Source: Gorsachius magnificus
Taxonomy: Eukaryota > Chordata > Aves > Pelecaniformes > Ardeidae
Direction of reading: 5' to 3'
NCBI GenBank assembly: GCA_034008185.1
Contig: CM067084.1
Span: 15,023,385-15,087,384 of the forward strand
Length of the DNA: 64,000 nucleotides
A program made the position numbers and the translations under genes. Under the pieces are notes generated by a model. That model ran no database searches. It saw only the letters and a program-made list of their open reading frames with translations, and was not told where the DNA came from. Every line of letters begins with the position of its first letter. Within the stretch, counting starts at the first letter, position 1. This document shows, piece by piece, positions 21,801 to 36,800 of the stretch.

Positions 21801-24800
21801 GGGTCACAGCCCCTGTCTTAGCACAACAGCTCCCTAATTAAGCTACCTATTAACTCTCAAAGATTACTTTTGCAAAGATGAGTTCTGTCAGGAGTGGGAT
21901 TAAGCTGTGAAAATAACTCTTTGGGAGGCTTTAGGTGGGTCACATTGTTGTCTCACATTACTGACTCTTTTTAACAATGCTAGTATGTGCCTATCAACAT
22001 CAAACGCGATCACAAGCTGAATTCAGCATCTCCTAGTAAACATAGGCAACATGTAGTATCACATAAGGAAGATCTCATATGATGAATTACATATCAACTG
22101 ATTGTGCAAAAATATTTGGAAATCGTGACTGAGCTTCTATTCTTTGCTTTCAGGAAAATAATTTATTAAAAATAGTTCCTATTTTGTATTCCACAAAGGA
22201 AAATGAAAACACCCCAAATTATTAATGTAATGTTATTTAAAATGTAGAAAGCCAACAAAATTTAGGTTGAAATTTTCTTCTGTTTTGGAAAATCAACTCT
22301 TTAGAAGTATTCTGTAGAATTCTTACATGATTTGGCAAATCCCTTGTTTCCACATAACAAAGGTAATCAAATAACAACTGGTCTTGAAGCCATAAGCTTC
22401 CAGCTCATTAATTATTTTTTCTAGCAAAATTAGGCCTTATGCTGCATGCAGTATGCCTTGTAGTGCAAGATTATAACATCTAATTTCAGAAAGTTTTCAT
22501 TGCTTATAGATAACTGACAAGGTATAGACAAGATAAGAAAAGACAATAAAAACGCTCACATCGAGAACAAATAAGACTGTTCTCCACTTCTCTGATGATT
22601 TTCTACATAATCAACAGAAATTGCAAAAAACGAGTACCCCAGATGTTTAAGAAGTCTCCACTTACTGAAACAGACAATTTAATAAAATAGAAAATAGTAT
22701 CCTGCTAGCATTTTGTTTGTTGTTGGGGGTTTTTTTTCTTAAAAATTTTGTTGGTTAACATTTTTCTTTAGAATAAAAAAAATCACACTTTGCTCTATGA
22801 TTATGTACTTCTGTTACAGAAGGGTGACAACATGAGATCAACTGACTAATTCAGCACTGGATAAAATAAGCACTGAAACTTTTGGATTAAAGGAGCTATT
22901 TCTCTACTAGTGCCCAGTTGACATCTAATCAAAATCACCCCATGATTCTCATTTGCTTTAATATTGCAAATTCTTATACTAACGTTATCTCTATGGGAGT
23001 TGCCTGAGGCTCTTAAAAAGAGTAGGACAAAGCTGAGCACAGGATTCTCCTGCTAACTGGAAGCAACTCTAGATTATGCATTGTGAGTAATTCTGGTAAT
23101 TAGTGAGGTTACAGCTGTGTAAAACCTACGAGCCTGGAATCGATTTTAAGATGTTTTAAGTAATTACAACTTGGAATTAATTGTGCCTTTGAACAAAAAA
23201 AAATGTAAGTCATTCAGCACATTGTGAAAAAAGCATTGAAGAAAACAGATTTCTGAAAAATCACCTTAGTTGCAAGCTGAAGCCTAAACCTATTTACCAG
23301 CTGGAATATTTTCAAAAAACTATTTAGCTGTTGGGCTGCTGCTTTGGCTGACAATCTATTGCTGCACATAGGCTGCAAAAAGACCTCTGAAAGCATAATT
23401 CACATGTGCTCCTTGGTGACTATTTCCTTACAGAAAACAGAAAGGCTTCTTTTTATCCTAGAAACATCCTAACGAATGACATTATTTCTGCTGAAAAAAA
23501 TGCTTTTCAGCATGATCATTATATTCTGTTAGGCATCTTTCCTGGTGGTTGTTTGTTTCACAGCCTTCATTCTCTTGACAGACTCCAGTGGTTTGGTTCC
23601 TTCCTCCCCCATTTTTTACAAATAAGACTGAATACAGTGTGCTCCAAATTAGCAAAGACATATCAGCTTAGAAACGAAGGGCTGGAAACAAAGGGAAACT
23701 CTGACTTAAGGCTAGATTAAAACCAAAAGTCTCACAACATGAAAAAACTTTAATTCAATAATAAATTCATTATAAACCAGCCAATTTCCTACTAGTCAAC
23801 AAATGCAGTCAAAAGCTAGTTCTCAAATGTGAAATTACTGATGAACTGCTATATAGATCTATATAGAGCTAAAACTCAGATGTGATGGGGCCACCTGTAC
23901 ACTTGTTTCCAGTCACAAGCACCAACATCTCTGCTGTCCGTTTGCACTGCAAAGCCCTCCTTTGCACATACAGCCTCCTCCTGCATACATAGAAAACACA
24001 CTTACATATGTAGGTAAATAACGCTATTATATATGGCTGTTTAGCAAAGACATATTCATCATTCTTCAGGTATGCTACAGATATTTTCTTCTGGAACTGT
24101 CTGCTTCTACTGCCAGAGTGGGAAGGGTTTTAAGTAGGTTAATCTGCAATATAACTATCCCCAGACTAGTCATGACATAAAGTTGCTGAAAAACTGAACT
24201 AAAACGCCGCCCAAACTGTTATCCTCAGTGTGCAGTACCTGCAAAAAACCATACTGTTGGGAAATACTATGGGGCAAAAAAGCATATTGCATGGGTTCAC
24301 CTAGAGCATTGGCAATCTCAGCACAGTGTGTATCACAGGATCTGATGACTGGCTGCTGGAGCTGATGATACAGAGCAGCTGCTATGAATTGTTAGAAAAC
24401 TTCTTTTGTTTTCATCATCACTAGGAAAGATCAGAGAGCAAGACAGCTAAAGACACACACCACTTTTCAGTGGCACATGTATCACATCCAACTGAACTCA
24501 ATACCTGGCTGTTTGTGAACTCCTGTCCTGCATTAAACAAACTGATCCCAAAACAGACCCCAAACGCTCTGTAGGCTTAAAGTAGGCTCAAAGTAGACTC
24601 ATATAATTTCCTACTACAGGGAATATCACAGAACTCAGCATCCTAGAAGATAAATGTCTGAAACACCCTTTGGCCCTGTCTTTCAATATGCAAATAGCAA
24701 AATACCCATTCATACTCCTTGACAATTTTTTTCCCCTTACCAAATAGACATCTCATTTGGTAGGTTCACTTCCAACAGCAGGTTCCCAAACCTTGGGCTG

Positions 24801-25647
24801 CATAAGTTCAGTGAAAATCAAGATAGCTGAGGAATTTATACTATGCACAATACTAATGCGAGGTTCTTCACCCATTCCTTATTTCAGAACTGGAAAAAGT
24901 CTAGAGCAGGAGGCAGCTAAATTTTTAAGGTAAATACATTTTCTGTAGAGATAATAAAGTGTAGTCTAAGGAATCCATTCTTTATGTTGAGGATTTCGTA
25001 TTTCTACTTTAAAAATAACAAAACAGGAGAACTTTATTCTGTAAAGTGTGTTCCAAATCTACGTTTAAATATCTCTATTTTCTAAGAAAACCACAAATTC
25101 ATTAGATTACTTGCATATGCATCAGAAGCTGTAAAATCTTGCAGCTTCCCGTTTTGCGATTTTTGGGAAGAATATATATGCAGGGGCAATTGCTGGAAAA
25201 ATGAAACATTCACATGAAGTATTTTACATTTGCATTTATCAGAGAAACAGAGAACACTGAAAATGACAACAAACTGTATCTTAAAAACAGGTCAGTATGA
25301 AATTAGATGGTTGCCAGTTCTACAGCCATGACCAACGGAGGTACTCCAACAAGGTATTACAATGAATAAGACCCCTAACTCTTTCACTACACAGTCCATC
25401 AGCCTTTTTCTGGACAAAGAGGAAAGTCTTCAAGGGATGTCTCATACCATCAGTTTCATAAATCTAACAAAACCAGAACTGTTTTTCTCTTGTCAAAGAA
25501 AATTTTATAAAAGCCTCCTGAGTTTCATAAGAGAGAGCCCTCCATTTCCAGTCCTTTCCTAAAAATACAATCCTAGTTACTGCTTTCTTGGGTTTATTAC
25601 CCCTAAGTAAGGGTTGATGTCATGCCAAGTGTTACTAGGTCTTGGGG

Positions 25648-25671
25648 AAAAAAAAAAAAAAAAAAAAAAAA
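25648..25671. repeat. poly-A tract
   Basis: Run of 24 A in the large intron. Confidence 0.9.
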
Positions 25672-27659
25672 GACTAGATTAATACAAGGAGGCAAGAGTT
25701 GGCCATGTGCTTGGCACATGGGTCCTGCACGCTATGAAACATAGATTTTCTTTCCATAACCCTCACAGACAGCATAAATATATACTCAGCCGTTCTAAAT
25801 CAGCAAAGAATAGTACACCAATACCCAAAGAGCAGGACACTTTCTTTCTTTTTGCTCTGGTGAAAAGTCCATGCGACCACCATCTCAGACTGGTTTAGCT
25901 TGGGTGGTTGGCAGTGTTCCTACCAATTCCTTCAAGTGAAGTTATGTTTCTTTACAACAGCTGCTCTGTGGATGGAAGCCTATTTGCAGTTGGCTTTAAT
26001 TTGCCGGATAACTAAAATTTATGGAAAGGGATCAGAAAGATAGAAAGCAGTTCAGGGGAATAAACAGTGAAGGAAATAAAAGGAGTGAAAAGTTGAAGCA
26101 GCACAGAAGGAAGAAAGAACAAAACCCATCAGCTCAGAAGAAGAAAGTAAATAAACATGTGTATGAAAGGGAAATAGTTCCAAATGTTGGAAAACTTAAA
26201 AAGGGAAATGAGAGGGAGGGGAAAACCTAAATAAATTTGTATTCAGCTAAAAAATTCAGGGGTGGCAAAGTCACAAATGGGCACTCATCCTCCTACCACC
26301 CAAAAATCTTCAAAAATTCTTGGGCAAGGGATAGATAGCATGTCAGGAAACGTACAGTTTGTTGGGAACTAGACAGTTTTTCTTTTTATCTTTATTTTGA
26401 ACAAAATTCATCTTGTACTATGGCTCAAGGAGTTACTTGTTCAGACAAGTCATGCTCCATGAAACGAAAAGAAAAAAAAATTGAACACAAACACACACCC
26501 AACAAAGCAAAACACCACCTCCTCCGCCCCAGACATCTCATTTTCCCCTGCATTTATATAGATGCACTTAGGAAGGTTTTTTTTTGGGGTGTTTTGTTTG
26601 TTAGGTGGTGTTTAGTTTGTGTGTACCACAATTTCAGGCTGTACTGTAATGAATGAATATTCACAGTCTGGTATTTGTAATGAGCAAACATTTTGGCTCA
26701 GAAGGAACAAAAGTGGCTGTTCTGAGCAGACCAGCTAAAACAGCTGCCATTAATCCCTAATCTTCTTTTATCTTCCTTCTTTGCTGGCATGCAGAGAAGA
26801 TCTAACTTGCTACACAGACAAACACCAGGCAGGCATACCACTAGGCTCAAGAAAACCTTGTTCTCCACAAAAATATTTTCCAAGAAACTTTAAATAAATA
26901 AACAACCAGCAATAACCTCAGACTGAAAATTCAGAAATAGACTTAAGGTTCCTAAAAATAATTAGGTTTTTTTCATTCTAGAAATTATTTCTATAAAATT
27001 AATACTGTAAGCACAAATTGCAAAATTAAAAGATGTAAAAAAGGACTAGTTCTTTGTCTTTACCTTTGATGTAGTTAGTAGATTTTCTTCACCTGGATGT
27101 CTCAAGAGCTTAAACAACAGCATAGGCTATCAAACTAGAAAAAAACCCACTTTTTTTCAGGAAGAAGTAATGTTCCTTGGCCTACTCTAAGCAGCTACTT
27201 TTATCTGAGCTAAAGGAAAATCTAGAGAAATGTCAAATTATTGGTGAAACAGCTTGCTAAAGAAATGCATCACTCTGGCCTCCCAAATAGCTTAAGTCTG
27301 ATTATAACATAAATTCCATTTTAAGGACATAGCAGCATTTCAAAAGACCTTAGAGCTGACTTTGAAGAACAAACAAATAAAACCAAAGAGTCAGCAAGTT
27401 ATAAAATCACTCTTTTTTTAAATATCTAAATGCAAAGTGCAGAACACATATCAGATTGCTGTATGGTATCACACTTTTTCTTTAAGCGTATGCAAGTCAA
27501 AAGTAGGAAAACATTGTAGGTGTTGGCAAAGAGAATTAACTATCAAATGAGCAAAAATCAGCTGACAAAAGAATACACCTGATCATTCTGAGTGCACAAA
27601 TCTAAAATAGCAGCACCACGCCATTGTCAAGCCTTTTAGATGGCCTTTAAATCAGTATT

Positions 27660-28310
27660 TAATGGGTCTTTACAATTTATGCCTGATGTCAGTTCTCACC
27701 AAGAAATTTTGAGGCCTTAATGAATCGACATAAAGCTGCTTATACTCCAGATTTTTTTTCCTGTTTGATGTGGTTGGATGGGGAGGTAAAGGAACAGGCA
27801 CACTGTTGGTTCATCCTTCACTGGAGCCACTTTCATTATTGCAACTTGTGGTGGAGGGCCGATGTGCACAGGTTGAATTACCTTGTCTTCTGCTTTTAAA
27901 TCTAACCTAGTTATGAGGATTTTTTCTTTTCATTCTCCTGAATTCCAAGAGACCTGGAAGTTGACTAAAATATTTGTAATTTGAGAATGATGAGCCAGTG
28001 CCTACAGTGAAACATGAGGCGAGCCTGTGTCGCAGGAGACTAAAAGTCATATCCCATCTTTGCCTTCCCTTGCCCACCCTTCCCCTCTGCCACTCCAGGA
28101 CTGGGGGGTCGCGATGTGTTGTCAATATAACAAAACCTACAGGCCTTCTATAAAAACAAAACAAACCTGATCTTCTGCTATATTCTTTATCAGGAAAAAG
28201 CCTTACTTCATTTGTGACTCCAGTGTTTTTACTCATGTTCTTTGCCTTGGTAGCTTTGCTTTGGCCTCTTTTTATCATGAATGTGTAATCTTTACCCAGA
28301 CCCAAACATC
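27660..28310 (-). other. unidentified coding-looking fragment, possible pseudogene
   Basis: A 132-codon ORF (27,907-28,305) starts MGLGKDYTFMIKRGQSKATK. Just downstream in another frame is ILITRLDLKAEDKVIQPVHI, then GPPPQVAIMKVAPVKDEP, and after a further frame change VPVPLPPHPTTSNRKKNLEY and LYVDSLRPQNFLVRTDIRHK ending in a stop at about 27,713. The composition looks like decayed coding sequence, not chance AT-rich ORFs, but I do not recognise the protein. It may be a processed pseudogene or an old exon cluster. It is not FREM2. Confidence 0.3.
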
Positions 28311-30542
28311 CTCCACCTAAATCAAGTATTGTATCCTTCAGTTAAAATTTGTCATTTACATTATATCTTTATAGGCTTTCTCTTTCTGGAAGCCATTAAC
28401 TCAAGAGAAAAAATGTCCTAAAAGCCACACAATAATACGCTTTACTGCACTATGTGATTCTGTACTAAAACTATTTATCCCGTGGAAGTCATCATTACAC
28501 ACCATTCATCCATGCCAGTGTAGTTCACTGGAACACAAAAGCCATGCTCCAATTTGCTGTAAGTATTAGCATGGAAGAACATAGTTTAGCCTGTGTGGCT
28601 GGGAAGGGGTTTTCCATCAACTAGGCCTTCCGAAGTCTTGGAGTTTTTCCAATATATGAACACAGTGCAAGTAAAAGCAGCTCTCAAACAAACTTACTGC
28701 TGCTCCAGAGACTTTAAGTATTTTCAAGTATAGGAGTTCATTCATTCACCAAGAATTTTTGTTCTGGCAAAAGGGAACTTGGTATTTGCACCAAACCATC
28801 ACCACTGCACTTCTAAATAAATTGGTTTTATTGGTAGAGGGGAGTTGCATTTAATAGTACAATTAGGAGAAAAATAAAGAGAAAAGAAGTTTTGCATCAC
28901 AGGCTTTTCAAATTTTTGTCTGTATTTCTAACAGCTTCAGTCGCAGATAACTGCAGTCTAGCTATGACATATTCTATTTAGAAGCATTCCCCTTTTCAGA
29001 AAGAGATGGAAAATTTTAAAGTGGAGGGTTCAAGAAGAAGAGATGGGGCAGGGACTGAGACAGAGCTACTGTACAAGGATGTGTGTTACGAAGGCCCAGA
29101 GATACAACAAAATTTATTAGACGTCATCCACATACATATTCTTACATACTCTGCTCATTTTGAGTTACGTCTAACTCCTACTCCTCATTTAATTTAAGAA
29201 CAAATTAATCTTCCTCATGTAAGCAGGCAGCTCAAACAACAATAAGCTACCCTGAAATCAGGCCTGTGGTCCAACAAAGATATGTACAAGACAGATGGGA
29301 AATAGGAGTTTGCCAGCTATTATTTCTCAAAAGTATCTTTGTCTGGAAAGACTCAGAGAAAAAAAAGAGAAAGGAGAAAGAAAAAAAGACAGAAAGAATA
29401 AAGGAACATCAGAATAGTGAAGTTAACAACAACAACAAAAAATTAAAAACATGGAACATGCCCCTGCGAGAAGTTAAAAGTGAGCTCTTCAGTCATTTTT
29501 CACATTAATTTGAACAAGCAGAAAAATTAATTTTTGGCTAACCAGTTCTGTGCCAGAAAAAATCTTCATAAAAAAAGGAACTGAAAAACTTCCTTGTCAC
29601 TTGCTTGCTCTGGATGTTCTTGGATTTTTATTATGCAGAAGATTCAGGAAGTACATTGTCTGCAGAAAGTGATGGGTGTTCCTTGAAAAAATTTGTAGGT
29701 AAAACTAATCCTAAAGTCTCTGCTTTTCTGGACTGTATTTGGCCTGAAAGAAGTCACAGTAACTGGGAATTTATTCTTCTGCCACCTTGTATTAATTACA
29801 TTAAAAACTATATTCCAAGGAATCATCTTCATTTCCATGCTTAGGTTAATTACAGAAACTACCTGCCACTGTAGAAGTAACATCAACCAAGTCATTTAAT
29901 TAGACAGTCTAAATTGTGCAGCATTCAGTTTACAAGCTATCCACACACTAAAAACTATTTTACCAGAGATTTCTACCAGATCTTCACAATAACAAACACA
30001 TTCAAGAATTCTGCAAGCCATTTGAACTGATAAACCAGCAAAATTTATGTGATAAATTGTTCATTAGAAATTTCCTTACCCAGTCATCGCCTTGCATACA
30101 CTTATGGTGTCTGGGCTTTGATCCTAATCCAACCCAATATATCTCATCTAATTTGCAAGCTGTCATGCCTGATTACCTATACAAATGATTTGCCAAATCG
30201 CTAAAATGTCATAAGAACAATATGTAGAATATGATTTTTAACAATGATCCTTTTATCATAAGAATACAAGTGCCTACTGCAAGCTTTTGAAAGGGCAGTA
30301 TGATAAACATGCTTTATGGGTGGTAGTACAGTGCAGCCAAGGGAAATTAATGCAGGAAGTAACAAACCATAAATGAAAGTAGAAAGACTGATCACCAGGC
30401 TCCATAGACACCTGTCTAAACTCTGGAGAGGTGCCAAGAGGTACCACAGAAACAGAAGATATGTTTCTTTCATGCTTCAGAGGCCTTTCCTTTTACTCCC
30501 TGGTGAAATGCCTGCTCAGTCTTAAAGATTATGACCGTGTGG

Positions 30543-30899
30543 CTATTTTTCAGAGCCATGGTAAGACCAGTAGAGGAGGACAGATGATGACAAAAAGGTT
30601 TCCTGAACCCTCCAGCTGCTCGACGTTGCCCACAACAGGGTAATGACCTGGAGCCTCTTCAGAAACATTATAGGAATCAGTGTTTGTCTAACAAGGATCA
30701 GCCTCTGCCTCCTCCTCTTAATTTTCTTCCCCTGTAGCTCCATGACAATCTTGATTTCTTCACACGTGAAGGGTGCTTGCCCATACACTCTGTCCTTTGA
30801 TATCCTCAAAAGGGAGTGCCAGCTGGGTTGCCCAAAGTAGTCTGCTTGTTGTGTTTCAAAAGAATTAACATCTTCTATATAATTACATTTTGCAGACAA
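30543..30899 (-). other. unidentified 118-codon ORF, possible pseudogene fragment
   Basis: The ORF reads MSAKCNYIEDVNSFETQQAD, then VYGQAPFTCEEIKIVMELQG. After this a different frame looks more protein-like: TNTDSYNVSEEAPGHYPVVG then NVEQLEGSGN, preceded by a TAG. Switching frames with sensible residues on each side suggests a decayed coding sequence. The family is not recognised; it may belong with the fragment at 27.7-28.3 kb. Confidence 0.25.
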
Positions 30900-33800
30900 T
30901 AAAGAGAAGCACTAGAGCACCGTGAAAGGTGCTTATGTTATCACACTTGGGCAGGACATTCTCTAGGCAAGCCTCCATAAAGGAAGGTAAAGCAGGTACT
31001 CAAAACAGAAATTAAAGCTTCTGAATACAACCTCTCTCACTTCTACTGACAGAGCTCATGGAACAGGTAAGTTGTCCTTGCTAAGAGCTCCATCATTACT
31101 CACACACTGTATCACAATAAAGAAAGCTTGGTAGGAATTTCATGACATGGCAAACAAGTGATACCAATGCCATTTAGTCATGGAGCATGTTGAAATTAGG
31201 AGATAACTGCTGAAAATCTAAGAAGACCCAAACCGTACAAGTAAATAATTACCACTGAAGAAAAATTAATGACTGAGTTATTGAATCTGGTACAAAAAGG
31301 AGAAATCGTCTACCTATGGATTTACTGATTTGAAAGTATTTCCTTTATGCTAATCCTTGAATCTGCAGAAAAGATTACAACCTAATTAAGTAACTGCAGA
31401 CAGATCAACTGCTGCACATTTGTTTTTTTAAAAATACTCTTTAAACTTCTGTCCTAGAAACTGCATTGCTTGGTAGAGAAATTCTTTGGATCTGGTCTTA
31501 AATTATCCCCTAGCCCTTTTGCTAAAATGAACTGAATCCAAAAGGAATCTCTAATCTGTCAGTGACAGGCTAGAGTAAAGGATGTCAGCTGAACTCCCCA
31601 GCAGCTCAGTCACTGCCCATGACTGTGCTAGGATATAACAACAACAACAAAGTTATCTGATGCCTCACATTGACCAAATTTAATAAAAGGTATAGTTACG
31701 TGTTCCAGTCATGATAACTATGATGAACTGGCTACGCATTGTAACTTTATAGAACATAAAAATTTTAGAATTTACTACCTGGATTGGAAGAAAACTCCAC
31801 AATTCTTTCAAGTGAACTGTAGGCCTGATTTTGAGGCAGACTATTATTGTTTGAACTTCTTGGTTACGTGAAGAAGCTTAATTTGTTCACTATGCTGGAA
31901 CAAGATAAAAGTGATGTAGACAGATATATACAGCTGAGTGGATATGCATGACAATCTTAAAAAAGGCTGTTCTTCATGTGTTTGTTCTTCAAACGGTACC
32001 CATCACACAGTTACAAACGCAATCCCTGTCTCAGAGAACAACAATTCTTTGACTGTCTCTGGCTCCTTTAGGAGAAAGCAGGAGGGAAGATCAATGGATG
32101 CATTCATTCTATCCAATACTCCTGCATACTCTATCCTGAACAAAATATAATTTCAGTTATGCTGTTACATGGTCAGTGCCAAAATGCATTACATTTCATA
32201 ACTGTCTAAGTAGAGAGGAAAGATATATTACCAAGTTTATCACTCTCTGTGCAAAAATAACATCATGACTGACAACACACATGTTCAATGCACAAAAGAT
32301 GCAGTTATCTTACACTAAACGTAACTCAGAAGTGCAAAACTTTCATTATAAACAGAAAGCCTCTACATTTTCCAAAAGGCAACTTTTCGTGTGTGCTAAC
32401 ATGAGATAAAACTACCTATCCATATTGCAAATTGTAGCTTTAATCATAAATTAAGTTCCTCCCCTGAATCAATGCTCTTTTGCAACATACTTTAATACGC
32501 TTGGCATTTCAGGTCCCTGAAGAAGTTGAAGCTTCACAGTGAAACCTTGGAGAGGTCTGTAAATCAAATCTGTCACAAGGATCAGTGCAAGAGGCTTATG
32601 TTATAGTTTGACCTTTACAGTGTTCCAGCAAGAGGCAGCTGACTGATCTGTAGTTTGAATCTGCAGGGTTCATAAGCATGATGGTTGTCTCGGGAAGTTA
32701 TGGACTTCATAATTCCCCAAATTACATCAACATGTCAAAACTAGGCAATACAGTTGATGTTACAGGCAGGCATTAGGGAAGGCTTCTTTAAAGTGCCATG
32801 CTAGGTAGAGGTTGAGGCTGAACAATGGCCAGTTCCTTTGAGAAGTGAGAAAGAGCTTTGCCACCTGGGAATGATAAGAATATATTATTCATTTCTTATC
32901 TGCAATCACAAAGGAATGTCATAAACGTCTTATAACGTCAGAAAAAGCAGCAGCTAGCTTCAGAGATATTTCTTTCTTTGATAAGGCTAACGTGATTGTT
33001 GCTGACCTGTGGAGCCACTTCCTGCATAACAAAGTGAAATACACACTGGGTAAGAAGGGCACAAGCCAGAATAATGGACAGGAACATGGCTGACCTTGGA
33101 AAGCTCAGTCTCGTCACTGGTGCCAGTTAAGTTCAAATGACATGCAAGAAGTCAAACACCTTAAGAAGTATTTTCCTGGTCACATTGGAAATAGAAAATC
33201 CTGCACTCTTCCTCCCCATCCCAGCAGGCCCTGCCTTAGGAAGAGCACAACGGCTCTTCCCTTTGCCTATATGGAAGATGAAGCTAGCAGGGGAAAATTG
33301 GGGACCACTTTCATCAAGATGAGTGCTATTAATGCAGTGGCTGTGCCCCTCATGAGTTCTGGGGACTCAGAGACAACCCCTTTATAACCTCCTTTGGAAG
33401 ATACTGCTTTGGAGCGATGTCTGGTCTGCACATTCTGTCCATTAAAGTACCCTCACTTAATTTTTTACAGATGAATAACAATACTGAAATGCATCTTCTA
33501 GTGTTTCAGAATAGCTGACTTCTAAGAACTGATAACAGAATGAAACAAATGGAAAATATTAGACATCAAAGAGGTTGATGCTGAGAAGATCTGTGCTGAT
33601 ACTGACAACCAACTTCAAGGAAATTTAGGTGAAACCAGGTAACAAGTTTGCAACTTGTCGCTATTTCAATTTCCATTTTGCATAAGTCAGCTTGAGTTCC
33701 AAACACCTGAAACTGAATCCCATAGTATCCTAAAAACATTTTGAGTACTATATAAGATGCATGTTGAACACAACAACTAAAATTGTATCCTATTTGAGAC

Positions 33801-36800
33801 AGGCATATTATATGGAACAGGTTTATATGTTCTTTTTTATTCCCCTAACTTCTGGATAGTTACAGAGAAAGGAATAACCACACTTTCCTGAATGTATCAC
33901 ACATGTAAAAGGCATGATCAATAACAAATAAAAAAGTATTCATTCAAAAAAAAAAATGTATTCATTTTTAAGTTAATTAGCTCTATGTTATTTACAAATA
34001 CCTTTTAGATTCAGATTTTTAAACTATACTTAGATTCCTAATTGCCATTCTGTGCACTCAGATGATTCATCAGATGTTAAGGGAATTACAGGGGAATCTC
34101 TGACCCTCTAATCACAAGAGGTTAAAGTAGGAGCAATTTCGTACCATTTTGAATGTACATTTAATTCTCATGCTTAAAATTCCCATCGCTGACAACACTT
34201 ATGGAACAGAAATATTTTCCTTTTAATAATACTTTAATTACCTACTTATGCTGTCAAAGACATTAGAAAGACAAATCACAGGCTCATGTGAACCCTGAAC
34301 AGAGACAGTAGCTGAATTTATTTTTGCAGAGCTTACTGACACATAACATAGGATAAAAAGGAATGAGGTAAAGAGGAATTGCTAAAAGACACGCAGAAGA
34401 AAAAAAATCTGAGATTTGAAAGAACCAGAGGAGGACAGAATACTGCTCAAGGCACGTCAGGTGTTCAGGAAGAACATCGCGGACCATCAAAGTAATCAAT
34501 TTCAGCAGTCCTAGAAAATTACATCCTTTAATTAAGTATGTCCTGTTCTGGAAAACAATCCTCCTTAAGTGACAGCTTTGAGAAATATTTACTCAGTATT
34601 TTGGGGGGAACTGAAATTCAGTATTACCAAAGATGTCTGGTAAGCAGACAAAAAGAAAAATCTTTATCTGTTGTCCAAGTAGTTGACCTACATCAGCTCT
34701 CCTAAAAAGAAAATCTTACCATGCCATCCAGGAAAAACTTACCTGCTGCCACACATGCGCAATACAACATCAGTTGACTGGGGTAACTGTTTTGCTTTAG
34801 CTTCCATTCAACCTCTGTTACTGTTTTGAAGCAATGACAAATATGTCAAGTGCCTGATATACAAAAACCTTCCTGATACATTTTACATATCTCATAACAA
34901 CAGACTGAAACTCAAACATGTGCATGCCTGTTTACCCATATACATTCAAGCAAAACCAGAAGAATTCTATTACCTCATGTTATAGTTACAACAAAGCACC
35001 TATGGAACACTAACTCATAGGTAATGGGAAACAAGATAAATGCATAAATTAAAAAAAAAAAGATGGTCTAAACACAGGTTAATTTCAACAGTAAGCTATA
35101 AGGGTTCCTAAATATCTATTAATATTATCTTTTAAATCTCTCAGGCTGAAGATGTAAATAGACTGAGACATGAAGAAAGTCTGATCAGCATCCATAGGCA
35201 AATTGCAAGTGACAGCTATCCCATAAACACCTCCTTTCATATAATTTTCCTTCCTTCTCACACCTGCATTCTCTCATGTTCTTTTAAATTTTGTCTTATG
35301 GCTAAAGGCCTTGTAGTAAAAATAACAGAACTAAGAAAAATTATGTTATGTGCAGGCAAGGTATTCTGGATTTGATAAACTAGAAGAAAAGGAAGATTTT
35401 GCTTTAAGGCTTTTATCATTCTTGGTGAACCCTTCTATTGCAAGCACTGAAGCAACCAACCAATGAAAAGTAAAACAGATCAGTTGAATTTTCTGCAGGA
35501 ACCGCCAAATTAGTCAAGCCCATCAACGCAGTGTGGATGGAGGGAGATAAGCAGATCAGAGGGCTTCAACACTTGAGCAAGTTATGGCAGTAACATGAGA
35601 GCTGATCTATAACAACTCAGTGTACATGCTCTGAGTGCAAAAAATGGGGGAAAAAAATAACATAGTCCCATTTCACCTGTGTAGGTGTTGAGAGAAACAC
35701 ATGGAGAGCACATGAATCCATGATACTCTTGGAGCCATGCTTTCAAGAAGTGTTAAGTACCATTTTGAGTGGGACTGTATTTGTAGAACCCACATCCTTC
35801 TTACATTCTTGGGTAGCCATCGGAAAATAATCTACTTATGAAGCCCGAAGCTCTAATAACCTCTGTGATATTTATACAAAAAATACAGAATTTGATCTGA
35901 CATTTTGCCTGACACAATAATGCTACATAAACTGGCAACAATGCATGAACTGGAAAGAACCAGCAATGAAATGTAAATCAAGCATTTTGTTTGCTCTCAG
36001 AAGTATATGAAAAATCTTCTGTTATATTTTGTAGTTGTTTTCCCCAATGTTACCCAAATGCAAGAAAGTAGGAATGTATACATATTTTATCTCCTGTCAT
36101 TAGGATACAGAACCAAAAGCATGAAGACAAACAAAATGTTTGCATAAAATTCAACTCTGAAAATTTGCTTACCTCCAGCATATGCTATAGTGAAAAATTG
36201 CCCCAAAAGACTGAATTAGTCCATGATGATTTAAATCATATCAAACAAAAAATTCCTTTGTATTTCATATGAAAATTCAAAAGAGGGGAAAACACAAATA
36301 GCATCAAAATTAATAATTTTTATAACAAGGTGCCAATACTGTCTAAAGAAGTACTCTGTGGAAATAAAGTTTAATTTACCTATTAAAAGAAAATCAAACC
36401 GCACAACTCTATGATAATAAGTCTTCTGCTGCTAATACTATTTAATCACATTCTTAACATACGCAGTTTGGTGCTCTTTTTTTGCACACTTTGTCCAAGA
36501 ACATGCCACCATGGCAGGTCACGATGAGGTTCACCTACCAAGCAACTTCCCTGCTGCTTTGCACCATCTAAGCAGCTTTCTGTAAATGGAAGCAGGTTAC
36601 TGAGGACCTGTGCTGTTGCTCCTAGTTAGAAAAGGTTACAGTCTATGAGGCCTAATCAAAGATTTTTTTTTGAAAGACTTCCATTGACTTAAAGTCTTTA
36701 TCTGGCTCCCAGATGAGAAAAGACATGAAGACAGAGATAGAAAAAAGTGAAGGATTAAAATGAAATAGTGAATCATATTGTATGGCAAAACCACAGCTTT

